From: Hymenoscyphus infarciens
Lineage: Eukaryota > Ascomycota > Leotiomycetes > Helotiales > Helotiaceae
Assembly (NCBI GenBank): GCA_001414345.1
Contig: LLCB01000017.1
Span: forward strand, 124,001-188,000
Direction: 5' to 3'
Length of the DNA stretch: 64,000 bases
Within the stretch, counting starts at the first letter, position 1; the number at the start of each line of letters is the position of its first letter. Under the pieces are notes generated by a model. It worked only from the letters and a program-made list of their open reading frames with translations, was not told the DNA's origin and made no database searches. Below are positions 11,751-24,700 of this stretch, in pieces. The position numbers were made by a program, and so were the translations under genes.

Positions 11751-12949
11751 CGTCTCAAGTGTGGTAGGACACGTACCCTGACCCTATGCCTATGCCTATG
11801 CCTATGGAAAGGAGGTGGTGGATTGCTTGCCAGCAGTGTGTAGAACAAAGCATTGGAGGCTGTACATACAAAACTCCAGACACGCTTGATGCCTCGCGCT
11901 TCGAATGACAAAGTATATTTGAGGATTTGACGACGGGATCGGTTGAGGAAACACACAAATTTTGGGTGGCACCTCAGGTACGATAGTCGGTCGGGGAGGG
12001 GTTGTTCGGCTGCGGTGACAAGGGGGCACCATTGGCCTGGCCTGGACGGCTTAGGTAGGTAACACACCTCTCATCGGAACGCCACCCATGGAAATTAAGG
12101 TGCTCGCTTGTCTGTGACGAGAGCTCAGAGGAGAAATCACTGGATTCTCCCGTGTTGCGTCCTCGAAAGTGAAGGTCGGTGGATCATAGGTAGTCTTCCA
12201 AAGTAAACAAACCCTTTGTTTAGCGGATCGTCCCGGAGTGTTGGAGGCCATGCTGTAGCCCCAACTTCTCGGCACGACCAGTCAGAAACGGGCACAAACG
12301 ACAATTTGAGAGAAAAAGTCATCGAAGAAAACAAAAGGGCGAAGCTTCGATTTAAGTATAAAACGTAGGCCTAGTTCCAGGACACGTACCATGATTGCTA
12401 CACAGAAAGAGCTACCCTTGCGTTAATCCTTGGCAATTGAGCTTTCCGAGAGTCCGATTCGTATTGAGGCCACGTAAACTTTTTCCTTGCATGAACCGAA
12501 GAGGGGCAAACTCTAAGGATAAACTTGGGAGACATATATGAAGAGGCTTGGGGAAATATAGCAGCGTATAAGTGTTGTGTTATTCTGCCAAACGTTTATA
12601 TTGTGAAAATCCAGCCATCTGATGAGACCAGCATGCCAACTCGAACTGATAAAGCATCATGTCAAAAGTTTAATAACGTGCTTCTATACCATCAATAACC
12701 GTGTCCAAGCGATGAAATATTTGGGGCAATGCGAGCACCTCCATGTAAGTGGTGGGCTTCTGGATACCCAATTATCCACACGATTGTTCGAAAATGTGTG
12801 AATAGTCAAGACACACAATCTTTCATTCACCTTAACCTTTTCGGACCGTTATTACAATTGTTCTAGACTGTCTCGACAATACTTAGCAAAGTAGGTCGAC
12901 TCGGGAGAAAATAGGCTCTTACCAAAAGCGAATTGGCTGTTTAGCCACC
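11751..12949. other. Intergenic region between kinase-vWA and CorA-like genes
   Basis: This region should hold the kinase promoter and the 3' end of the CorA-like gene. A short CCTATG tandem repeat lies at about 11780-11804, just upstream of the kinase start. The minus frame 12852-13034 overlaps the CorA-like stop in another frame and is not convincing. No gene is supported. Confidence 0.5.
11778..11805. repeat. (CCTATG)n microsatellite
   Basis: Four to five copies of the hexamer lie in tandem about 30-50 bp upstream of the kinase-vWA start codon. Length variation here could affect the 5' leader, but that is speculation. Confidence 0.8.
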
Positions 12950-13198
12950 TCAGGCGGTAGTATTCATCTGGATTTTTCTCTCTTTCGATGCCTGCTCTTG
13001 TCGGTTCACCCACCAGTACACTCCGTACCAGCAAGTAAATGTCATGAACATCAGAGGCAGGGTGATCTCTAAATATCTCAGCAAAGCTTCCAATTGGAAT
13101 ACCTCTTGAGACCCCTTATCTGTAGTATTAAACTGAAGAATGTCGGTACTCATAATTGTCTGTTGTGAGATTTGTTATCAGTCGATGCTACTGAAGCG

Positions 13199-13230
<32 letters not shown>

Positions 13231-15028
13231 ACTTCACTTACTGATATAAATGTCCCTGGAAGGAAGAAGAGTGTTACTAGAGTGATAATCCTCATTGACA
13301 CCGTTTCCTGTTTCGTTTTCTGGGCAATCTCATGCATATCTCGATTCAAATCTTGCATATTTTGCGTCATGGCCTCCATCCTTTCGGTGGATAGCTGAGC
13401 CTTCTCTGCAAAGAGTTTGTTTGCTTCTCGGTTCCGGAGGTCCATGATTCCGTTAATCTTGATGAGAGTTAGCAAGTGGAATGGGGAATAAATAACGGAA
13501 AGCTTACTAGACTTTTCCGGTCAGATAAAACTCGCAAGACTATTTGAGCCCTGGCACGCTGCAATCGGAGATCGCTGATGACCGCTGATGTAGTTCTATT
13601 AAACCTGGACAATGCAGCAACACCTCTGACGCTACTGCTCTCCCGCCAGTCGGGTGAAGAAATCATGCCCGCAAAGTATTGCTGGATTTCCAAAAGAATA
13701 TTGCAATTAGCATCCAAAACAAGAAGTACCTCATTTGCTTTATCCTCTAGGAATTGAACTCTTTGGAGACCTTTGAACGTGAAGGATTTCTCATTGTCGT
13801 CATCGTTATCCTCGTCCGACTCGTCGTCGCCGGAATCAGATATTTCAGAGACAGATGGCCTAGGTGCCCGTTGGGGGATTATAGTACTTTGGCTTCCAGA
13901 CTTGAATGGGGTCTTCTCAGCAATCGTCGTCGTTGGAGAGGTACACGTGTCCTTTGACTGAACACGCTGTGGACCTTTAATGCTAACTGGTATAAGTTTC
14001 GGGACGGGCGGTTTGTCAAAGTCCACCAGCAGTATGTCTCGAGTCTTTTTCTCGAGAGCTCCCTCAAGGTAGTTGATATACCATCGCCAATGCTCCCTAC
14101 ACCAGTCAAATATTATCAAGTGTGTAGCCAGACAAGACGCAAAGGATTCGGTGAGAGAACCATAGGAGTTTAAGTTCCTTGCACCATTTGTACTTGTTGC
14201 TTGTTTGACTCGTCTCTCCATGAGTGGGTCTCCCTTCACAATTGCCCAAAAAACCTTGCCTGTCTCGAGATCAAACGAGTTATACGCCGCTGTTTGGCGT
14301 ACTGACCATGGCCAATAGACTTGACCTTTCGATGGTTCTACGGACTTCAAACTGTAGCAGATTCGAATGTCTCGACCAGACCGGCCCAGCTCGGGGATAT
14401 TTAAACCGCGATCAATGGACGAGGAACGCCCTTCTTGGCGAAAACCACTAAAATGGAAGTCTTGCGCATATTGTTGACTCCCAAAAGGGAACAAGAAATC
14501 CAAGAAACTTGGGATCACCTGGTGGTATGAAAATGCAAACATGAGCATCTTACGAGTCGTATTTAAACGCTCTCTTGAGTGAGGTGCTGTAACAAAGCTA
14601 TGACAACAATTTAGCTCCTTTCGGCGTAAAGTCACAAATCCCACTCACATAATTCTACATGATGGGTCAGTTTTACCAAAAGTGCCGTTCTCATTGAAAT
14701 GGTCTTTCAGACCTTTGTAGTTTGACATGGTGATTTTCTTGAAACCTGCAGCCTTATGAGCATTTTCTCACCTGTGGTGTAGGAACAAACATTTTAGACT
14801 CGTGTTTGAAGCCAACTCCATGACAGTGAGCTTTGCCTTCGATGCATCACAGAATAAACGTTCCTCTTGCTCGTTGAGGCGATTAAAATGCCCCTCAAGT
14901 ATGTGGTCGTAAGTATCGTGATAAACGATATTCTTCGGAAACTCTGACGCTGTCTCACAAGACCTCACAAATCTCTCCTTTTCTACCGCGGCTTCCGAGA
15001 GGTCCTGGAGGTCGGGGACATATGCCAT
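12950..15028 (-). CDS. CorA-like Mg2+ transporter domain protein, fungal type
   Basis: Modelled exons are 14800-15028, 14649-14745, 13508-14597, 13242-13457 and 12950-13159, together 1842 nt and 613 aa. The N-terminal half has the fungal signature YHQVIPSFLDFLFPFG, a DFHFSGFRQE stretch, and WSVRQTAAYNSFDLETGKVF, typical of CorA-like proteins in Leotiomycetes and Sordariomycetes. A coiled stretch (INGIMDLRNREANKLFAEKA) precedes TM1 (VTLFFLPGTFIS, about 529-547) and TM2 (about 574-595). The classical CorA GMN motif is absent and FLPGTF stands in its place, as is usual in this fungal group. An acidic run (SDSGDDESDEDNDDDNE) lies mid-protein. The last intron (13160-13241) contains a TA/TG microsatellite. 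The first intron (14746-14799) needs an unusual donor, GTCTAA, so that junction is uncertain. Ion transport is assumed from the fold, and a signalling or incompatibility role is possible. Confidence 0.8.
13197..13230. repeat. (TA)n(TG)n microsatellite in an intron
   Basis: A run of about five TA followed by about ten TG dinucleotides lies inside the last intron of the CorA-like gene. It lengthens that intron to 82 bp, compared with about 50 bp for the gene's other introns. Confidence 0.85.
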
Positions 15029-15646
15029 CGTGTTGAGGAGCTCTTAGACCTGAACATTGCTTGATCGGAGGGGAAGCGAACATGCTTCATCTTGTAGAGC
15101 AAAGGGGCACTGCCTCTTTGCGGCTCGATGGAACAGGTGTGTGTCTTGTGTGGCAATCGGCGTTTTCTTGGGCTGCCTCGCGATGGACAATAAAAGCGGC
15201 AGTAAACACACCAGGTTCGTTGCCGTCGCTTTTGTGGTTCCAACTACCAGTACTTCGAGTAATTTAGAGTAATCACCCTAGATACTTGGAATTTAGAACA
15301 TCAATCAGAATAATCCGCTTTTGTTGCTCTAAACAGTTCGCAGTAATACTAAAATGTAGTAGAAAGGTAGAACGACGAGTAATATACTGCCGCTTTTTCT
15401 GTCCACGCGATTGACGTATATTATTACATAGTCTAGGACAAGTGAATTTTCAAAATATCAAGGCTAGTATCCTAAATATTGAAGGAGACCCGGGTTCTAA
15501 TTTATTAAGATGGTTGTTAAAATTATTATGGAAAGTTAGAGATACGAACGAGGTAGTTAATGCCGCTTTAACTTAAGCTGCTCTCTACCCGGGCGAGCTG
15601 ACCCAATAAATAGGGGCAAGGCAAGCAAGGCCTCACACCAGCGCAT
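15029..15646. other. Host flank left of the giant element
   Basis: This holds the CorA-like promoter and about 350 bp of anonymous host DNA. Base composition becomes more AT-rich from about 15300, consistent with some leakage of RIP into the flank. No gene is seen. Confidence 0.5.
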
Positions 15647-15654
15647 CTAGAGAC
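15647..15654. repeat. 8-bp target-site duplication, left copy (ctagagac)
   Basis: The octamer abuts the first base of the left terminal inverted repeat. It recurs in the same orientation right after the right terminal repeat at 50754-50761. This is what a transposition event leaves behind. Confidence 0.85.
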
Positions 15655-15834
15655 CACCACAGGCATACCCTTCCTACCTTCGGTAAGGCCCTGCTCTTGA
15701 TAAAGACACTACTCTTACGTAGCTTCTTTAATGCGAAGGACACGTATAAATCCACGACCTATATAACACCTTATATAGAGATGTACTCTGTTAGTATATA
15801 ATTGCTAATACACCGATAGCTATAATAATAAGCT
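15655..15834 (+). repeat. Left terminal inverted repeat of the giant element
   Basis: The outer 107 bp (15655-15761) match the reverse complement of 50647-50753 with no gap and six differences, all transitions. After a diverged middle, a second 38-bp block (15797-15834) matches the complement of 50568-50605. Most transitions have T or A on this side, as RIP would produce. Confidence 0.9.
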
Positions 15835-16290
15835 ATAAATTCGTAAATAAGCTAATAAATCACTAAGTAAGCTATTAATACTAGTAATCTCTTAACTTAT
15901 AGGTTAGCTACTAATCTAAGTAAGCTTACTATTAAAATAGCTAAGTTATTACCTACGCCTAGGTAAGCTAAAAAGTAGGAGCTTATAAGCCTAATAATAT
16001 AGATAAGCTACTAACTGCTAGTAAGCTAATAATTTAAGTAAGCCGTTGATACTAGATAATCTCTAAATTAGGAGATAAGTACTAAGTAAGCTAATACTAG
16101 GTAAGCTATTAATATAGGTAATCTTATAAATAAGCTATTAATAACCTTAATAATAGATAGCCTCTAAATTTATAGGTAAGCTACAAACTATAAAGTACTA
16201 AGCTAAGATAGTAGCTAAGATCTATAAGTATATTATTAATACTAGTTATTTAAATAAGCTAGAATTAATAAGTAAGCTATTAAGAGAGAG
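15820..16290 (+). repeat. Subterminal array of gtaagct-type motifs, left end
   Basis: The motif (a)gtaagct or ataagcta recurs about every 20-50 bp just inside the left TIR, almost always in this orientation. The right end carries the same motif reversed (agcttacct). Mirrored subterminal repeats are a common transposase-binding arrangement in TIR transposons, so that role is inferred. Confidence 0.6.
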
Positions 16291-16299
16291 AGAGGAGCC

Positions 16300-19200
16300 T
16301 TAGAGCTATTAATGAATTTTACTAGTTAAATTTTACACTTACGCGCTAGCTTAGAGAATTCAATTTAAATACGTTTATATAACTATCTTTACTAGTTTAT
16401 AAACTTTAGATAAAATAATCTATTAAGGATATAGAGAGAGGTAAAGCTACTAAGATAACTGCTATTTACTAGTACTATTATATATTAATTATTCTAGTAG
16501 TAATAGAAAAAGATTATACTATTTAATATTAGCTATTACTTAAGTCTAAGGAAAATAACTTACGATTTTCTTAAAGTTAGGCTTACTTAATATAATATAA
16601 TCCTTACTAGAGTCTATTCTAGCTTTTTATAAGATTGTATTTCTACTTAGAGATACTGATAATATACTAGCAAGAGTTATAAAGGGTTAGACTTTAGACT
16701 AATTAGTATATATATATAAAATTAAGAGAGTTATAACTTACTAGTTAGTTCTAGCTCTTTTTCTAGTTCTTATTATAGATCCTTTCTAAGACCTAAGACC
16801 TTTATAATCTTCCTCTTTTAGTTAACCGTTATATATAATTTTATAGCCTCTAACGAGATTAATACTTCTAAGATAGCCTTTTCCTTAGCAGTTCTCTTAA
16901 ACCTCCTTATAATAAGCTACTTGCCTTTATCTACTTATAAATCTATATACTAAGCCTAAATTAGTGTTTTATCCTTTTATAGGAATACTAACTATTTTAT
17001 AATAAGTTTAGATTTAGTATTTTTAAATACTAACTAGACGATCTTATTAAGAATCTACTATAGTATTTTATTAAAGCTACGGTTATAGAAACCTAGGTCT
17101 TAGAGAAGGTTCTACTAGATATTATTAGAAGTATAGGCTTTATTAAGATAGTTTGTTTTTTAGAAAAATTAAAAGATCTAGCTTTTTTATTTTACTATAA
17201 TACTTACTAAAGTTATACTCTTCTATATTAACTTTAAGAGAGGAATACTATTAATCTTTTATTATTTATTAATATATAACTCCTCTACTAATAGAGCTCT
17301 AGCTTAGTCGCTTATTAGTTAGTTCTATTATATAACTACCTATATATTATCTTATTTTATACTTTCTCTCTCTCTCTTAGTATTATTATCTTCTTCCTTA
17401 TCCTTTACCCCTTCCTTATCCTTTTCTATATCTAATAGTGTTTTCTTTTTAGTAGGCTATTTATTACTTTTAATATTCTTCTTCTTATTCTTAACCTTAG
17501 TATCTTTTAATAGAATAGTAAATTAAAGGTTGTCTTTCTTATCCTCTAAATATAGCTAAATCTCTCTTAAAATATCTATACTACTCTTTAGTAGTCCTAG
17601 GAAAGTTAATTTTATTATATTATTAATATTTTAAAGTCTTAGTTATAAAAGAATAAAGGTAATATATAGTAATAAATAGTAAATTAGAATAGTAATAGAG
17701 AAAATAAGCTTTAAAAGAGAGTATAATTATAAATCTAAGAAATTGAGAAAGTTATAAGCTAACTAGGATAGTAATTATAAAGGTAAGGCTACGTATTATA
17801 AGCCTACTACTAGATTCGATTTAATAGATAATTTATATATAAGTTATTACTAAAAAGAGTTAGAGCTAAAAGATACCTATTATAAGTAAGAGAAAGGTTA
17901 GTAATTAGTATAATTAAGTTATTATATTAAAGAGAAAGTTATTAAGTAAGCTAAGCTAATAAGATAAGCTAGTCTTTCTCTAATAAGTCTTAATATACTA
18001 CCTTGCTAGTTAAGTACTTATATATTTAATCGTCTTAATAGCTCTAGAGATTTTAGAGTAGTATTTAAATTAAATTAGAGTTATTTTTATAAATTAGATA
18101 AAATAAAACTATAATAGTATATAATGGTTTTTTTATATCTCTAGGTAGGCTAAAGAAAGTAAATAAGTAGAGAGAAGGAAGGTTACTTATTAAGAGATAA
18201 GAGAGGTGGTCGGTTATTTACTTCCTATATAGATTCTTCTTTTTCTACTCTTTTATAAACGTTTATAAATCTTTTATTAATTTTTATAGATTTATTAAAT
18301 ATTTAGGAATTAGACGTATAAAATACTAAGAACCTTCGTTAGTAGAGTAAATAGATAGAGGAAACTAGTACTAGTAAGTAAATAAGTAATAAGAAAGAGG
18401 TTATATAAATATAAAACTTATATAGGACCTTAGACTAGGTAATAAATTAGAGTTATAGTAAAAGATATTATAAAGTAAATCACTAACCGCTTCCTACTCT
18501 AGCTTATTTACTAATAAGAGCTTACCTACTAACTACTAGTGCTAATACTTAAAGCTCTATAGTATATTAGGCTAGATATATATCTTTTTTAAGAAATCGC
18601 TTAATAATTAAGGTTCTAAACTAACTAGTAAGCTAGTAAGTAAGCTAGTAATTAGTAAGTAAGCTCTTAAATTATTAAGTAAGCTACTAATTCTTAGTAT
18701 ATAATAGAGAATCGTCTAGAGGTAGGCGGACTTTAAAGTTTAAGCTATAATATAAGCTTACTAACTCTACTAATAACTCTTATTTAATAATAACCTCTAT
18801 TTAATAATAACTCTAATAAATCCTACTTAATAATAACTACTATTTATATATAAAGGCTATACTTATCTATATATACTAAGGTGGCCTCTAGCTTATAAAG
18901 GACTATAAAGACGGTAATAGTAACTGTATACTTAGCGAAGTACTTATACTTTATAACGAGTAGAATAAAAGAAAATCTACTAGTAATAATACCTCCTCTA
19001 CTTATTAAACCTCTTAGTTTATAAATAAGTAGAAGGTAAAGGGATATAGTACTTACTTAAGTAATAATATTAGTATCTTATATTATATACTAGGTAGGTG
19101 CTTATATATATAGAATACTAAATTTATTTCGTGAATTAGATTATTATTTATATATACTAGCGACTACTCTTAAAATATTATACTTCTATATTATACTAAC

Positions 19201-20600
19201 TACTAGATTAACTAGAAATAGTAAAATAACTACTAAATAAGTTCTAATAAAGGGGAAAAAGAGAATAAGAGTAGGTGTATTACTAACTAAGTATTAATAA
19301 GGAATAAAATAATATATTATATCTAGCTTAAGAAGATAATAGAAAGTCTTTTCTTTTTTATATTTAACTTCTTAAGTAAAAACTAACGTACTAGCGTCTT
19401 CTATCTTATATTACTTATATAGTTATTAAAGTAATATCTTAAATATGCCTAAGGTACTATGTTTATACTAGGCTTTATTAGCCTAAGTCGATATAGTATC
19501 TCTAGCTTATATTAATATAGTATCTTTACTCTTTAGTATAATCTAGGTATCCCTCTCTTATTATGTCTTACTAGAACCTAAAGGTATACCTATTAGTATG
19601 TTCTAAGTAGTAAACTAAAATATAACCTCTCTTTATTACTTTCTACTAAAGACGAATAAGTATATAATACCTTACTAATACTTATCTTTATAATATTAAG
19701 TACTTAGAAGTAAGTATAAATAAGACCTTAAGTATAATAGTTATACCTATTCTCTAGTACTTATACTTATAAGTACTCTCTTACTTTACTTCTAGAAACT
19801 AGTATTAATAGTTTACTAATTAAAGGAAGATAGCTAGGCTTTAAATATACCTTTGTTAATAGCTATATATTTAGTTGCCTCTATACTAACTATATCTCCC
19901 TCTCTTACCTTACTCTACTTAAATATTTACTAATTAAAGGAAAAGGACTTAGCTTTGATTATACTTTTACTAAGCTTATTTATAACGATTACGCTTTTAC
20001 TAGGCTTACCTTTAATAATCGTACTTCTACTAAGCTTACTCTTAACGATTTTACTTTATATACCTTTATATATTTCTATAAATACTCTTAACCTACCTTA
20101 TAATTAATTAAATATATAGCTAACTATTTACTAAGGAAAACGGCTAGGTCTTGATTATATAGCTACTAGCTTTATCTTTAAGTATAGCTCTACTAATTAT
20201 ACTTCGACTAATTACTCTTTAACTAATTACTTTTTAACTAATTATACTTTGATTAGCTTTACTCTTAATACCTTATAGCTCTTATAGCTCTTCTACCTTT
20301 CTATAATCTAAAATACTACTTATAGGTACTAAAGTATAGATTCCTATTCTTTTAAATTACTCTAATCTAATAATTTATACTAGTTTTAAAGTAATTCCTT
20401 TAATAAGGTTAGTAGATAGTTATAACTTTTATTTAAGACTGCTCTTAAATTTAAGGTTTTTCTATCTCTAATATAATCTAATCTTAAACGTCTTTAGAAA
20501 TTAGAATATACTTTCGATAACGGAAGCAGCAGTAGCAGTAGTAGTAGCGGTACTAGTAGTAGTATAAACTTAAATAAGTATCTTAAATTTATAATAGCGC
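16300..20600. other. RIP-scrambled interior, no readable gene
   Basis: The sequence is AT-rich with almost no CA/TG, stop codons are frequent in all frames, and gtaagct-type islands occur near 17940 and 18620-18690. A Ser-like codon run (agcagtagcagtagtag) occurs at about 20527. Nothing can be assigned. Confidence 0.5.
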
Positions 20601-20773
20601 CTAAAAGTACTAAAACCGGATTCTCGAAGTTAACTCCTCCTTAATAGCTTATATAGATATAAAAATAATAACTTCTTACTATTACTAAAAGTACTACTAT
20701 ATAGATAAACTATCCTAAACTCGAAGAGACTACTAGGTAGGTTTTACTTAAAAACAGCTGCTTAAAGTTTATA

Positions 20774-21751
20774 AAAGACGAGCTAAGTAAGCTTAAAGCT
20801 TCTACTTTCTTATTCGAGTTCTTTAATAACCTAGGTAGAGGCGAACTTATAACCTAGTATATATTCTTAAGTACTACTATAAGGCTTAAAATCTACCTAC
20901 CTCTTAATAAAGTTCTTATAGAATATTTAAATAGCCTAGTATATTTAGGCCTCTAAAGATAGAATCGCTAATAACTTATCTAGTAACTTAAGAAAAAGTA
21001 GTCTACTATAAACCTAGTTAAGTAGGTAGCCTTAAATAGTATTATTACTTATATAATAGGTAATAATATAGTCTTTATTAGACTATTAGTATTATATATG
21101 TTTTTTAATATAAATGTTAATATTAAGCTAAATAACTTTTAAGAACTTAGAGATAAGAATTAATATATTAGTACTAAGCTTTAGTAGTATAAAATAAGAC
21201 TAGATAGGTTTTACAGATTCGGTAAAGAAAGGTTTCGCTCTAGTCTCTTTAAGAAGTTATAGAAGATTAGTCCTAGTAATACTCTTTAATTTAATAATAT
21301 ATAGGCTAGTATTATATACTAGGAATAGAAGAGGGTAGATACTATAGAGGATATTAAAACTATAGCTAAGCGTAATAGAGCTATATTATATATAAAATAG
21401 GTACGATTTTATAAGAAACTTATAGAGAAAACTAGTAGGTTATACTTCTTAGTAGTTATAGAGAGGACGGTTTTCGATAACACGTTCTATACTTTTATAA
21501 TTATATTAATTAGCTCTAATATTTCTTACTAGATATATTATAATATAATAACTTATTATTAACCTAAACTAAGAGCAGCTCTAAAGCTACTAATATAGGA
21601 ATATAGATAGAAAGAACTTAAAAATGCTAAAAAAAATAATAGTATTAAGAACCTAATCTAGTTTTATAATAACTTCATCTATTTAATGTTCTAGGCAAAG
21701 TATAGACGCTTCTAGAAGCTTAAGGATTAGCTTAAAGTTATAGATGTTTAA
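20774..21751 (+). pseudogene. Possible decayed ORF inside the giant element
   Basis: One plus-strand frame can be followed for about 325 codons if TAA and TAG are read as mutated Gln or Trp codons, as RIP produces. It gives protein-like stretches such as KDELSKLKASTFLFEFFNNL and RLYFLVVIERTVFDNTFYTF, with a mix of charged and hydrophobic residues. About 9 percent of codons are stops, so this is only suggestive. No family is recognised. Confidence 0.3.
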
Positions 21752-21759
21752 GAGATAGT

Positions 21760-24700
21760 AGAATATAGTTATAAACCTCTCTTTTTATAAATACTTTACT
21801 TAAGGAGTTTGTTTTCCTTCTCTTTTAGTTTTTAATAGATAGAATAGGGAATTATTAATAGTTTTACTTCTCTTTTTATTTAAGTAGAAAGGGATTCTAG
21901 TAGTACTTATATATATCTAGGGAGTTTACCTTTCCTTTCTCTTTTAGTTTCTATTAAGTTCTTTTATAGTATAAGTAGACGAAATAGGGTAGCTTTTTTC
22001 TATTACTAGTCTTAGTATAACTTTTTCCCCTCTTAGTATTAGATAATCTAATTCTTAATATAATAATTTAAAATAATTAAATTATAAAACTTAAACTATA
22101 TAGACGATCTTATATATAACTCCTCCTACTATAGATTACTTACTAGAATATATTATATAATAGCTTCCTTTTTAGGCTAATTATTCTTAATTCTATAGCT
22201 TACTTAATAGCTTACTCTTAATAGTATAGCTTATAAACCTTAAATAAGTGTTAATAGGTAAGCTATATATAGATAAGTAAGCTACTAGTTAGTAGACTAG
22301 TTACCTAGTTGTTAGTAAGCTAGTCTTCGGTTATAAGTAAGCTATATTAATTATAGGCTTTTCTTAATACTATTATAAAGTTGTAGATTAGTTTTAGTAG
22401 CTTACCTAGTTTATAGATTAGAGCTTACTTATTAATTAAGAGCTTACTTATACTTTAGAAGTAGCTTATTAGTACTTTTAGAGCCTATTTTTTACTTTAG
22501 AGACTTACTTATAATTTAAGAGCTTATCTATGAATTTTTAACTTATAGATTAGCTTACTTATACTTAGCTTACTTTTAAATTAGTAATTTATAGATTAGG
22601 ATTAGCTTTCTTATAATTTAAAGAGTTAGAATAGAGGTTATTATTAGTATTTAGTCTTTTAGATATAGGTAAACGTAGATAATTTAGCTTCTATTTATTC
22701 TAATATATTATAAACAAAGAAATTATTTATACTTTTAAAAGTAAGAGAAGTATTATAATATTAGTTAGAAAGTTGTTTTAGTAATATAAGATAGCTATTT
22801 AAGCTAGTCCTTAAGTTAAGAGAACGTAGTCTCTATTACTACTAGGTGTATTAGATAGTCTAGTATTAATATATTAAGTAGGTATAACTAGAGCTATTAA
22901 TTAAGTTATTAAGCTAAACGTATAATTAGATAAGAAGAGGTTCTATAAATAGGTAGTAATCTATAATACTTGCTTACTTTTAAATATAAGTATATATATT
23001 CTATACTAGATTAATTATTACTTATAAGTAGATAAATTAAAGTATAATAAACTAAAAGAAGAATTTATATACTTTATTAGTAGCCTTAGTTTATAATCGA
23101 TATTATCTAGCTACTCTTAGTAGTAGTAATAGTTTAGAATCTTTACTATTAGAGGATAATAGTAAAGGCTTAGATTTTAAGTTTAAATTTTAAACTACCT
23201 TATAGTATAAATAAGAGAGGGTATATACTAATTATATTAGAGTTAGAAGTGTTTTTTTAGTAAAGTCTTTAGTTTATTTAACTAAGGACTTTATTAAATA
23301 TAGTAGCTACTACTATAAATAGTACTACTAGCTTACGCTTCTGCTATAGCTATATTTACTATTTCTCTTTTATATTTATTAAATACTCTTAAAATAATTA
23401 GTAAGGTTCTTACTAATCGAGAGCTTACCTATGATTTAGAGGCTTACTTTACGCTTAAATGCTAGTATTCTTATATTCTAGTAAATAGAGGGTTTTAATT
23501 TATAAGTAGTTATTAAGAGAGTCCTTTCTATATTAATATTCTCTTCTTATATTTAATAGTATAAGAAAGGACTATTATATATTATATATAGGCACCTAGT
23601 ATATATAGGAAATGTTTAGACTTTAGACTAGAATAGAGGTTTTCTTAAAAAGCACTATATATTAAAAGGGGATAGTAGTACTAATAGTTATTCCCTCTTA
23701 CTATTCTCTCCTAAGTCTTCTCTCTTAATAATCTAATTATCTATAATATTAAGAAGCCTAAATACTTTATCTAGAGTATTAGTATACTTAACTATTACTT
23801 TATTATTATTACTTTTGTTTATTTTAGACATTTCTTCTCTTATTTCCTTAGTATACTTAGCGTTTTCTCTTACTTATTAGGTATTATATTATTTAGATAT
23901 ATAAAGCCTACCTCTATTATCTTCTTATTTTTAAAAGCTTAAGAGTAGTAAATTTAATTTATTTAGAATATTTATAGAGTTAGAATAGCGTTATTATATA
24001 TAAGGTAGAAGAATACTTTTAAGTTTCCTTATCTAGCCTATATTAGTATACCTTATATTATAAATAACTACTACCTTAGTAATAATAATTCTATTAAGGA
24101 TATTATAGTTAAAGAGTATAGAGCTAGCTATATATCCTTCTAGCTAAGACTACTAGTTATTAAGTAGTATTTATAAAGTATTATATGTTTATTTTACTAA
24201 TCTAGTCTACTTATACCTAAGTAATTCCTTTTCTTCTATATACCTTTATAAATACTAGTAAGTATTAATACCTTATAAGATAATAATATCGTTTATAAAC
24301 TAGAGATAAAGTGTGTTTAATACTAAAGTTAATATTAGTAATATTACCTCTTCCTATACTACTTTATATTACTATATTCTCTAGTTTAACTCTTATTTAA
24401 GAGTTTCTAGGTTAAAGGTTTTTAATAAGATCCTTTTAAGATATATTCTAAGAAGGAGGTTATTAAGTAGCCTCTTAATTCTCTAGGCTTGTTTTTAGAG
24501 TATAAGTAGGCGTTTATAGAGACTTTAGAGTAATTAGCCGGCTTTTTTAGTACCTTTAGTATTATGTTAATTATAGATATTCCTCTACTCTTAAATATAT
24601 ATAGTTGCTTAGACCTAGAATTATATAAATTCCTTATTAATATAATACTAATTCTATGCTTTTATATACTCTACTTAGAGGTTCTTCTCCTCTACTTATG

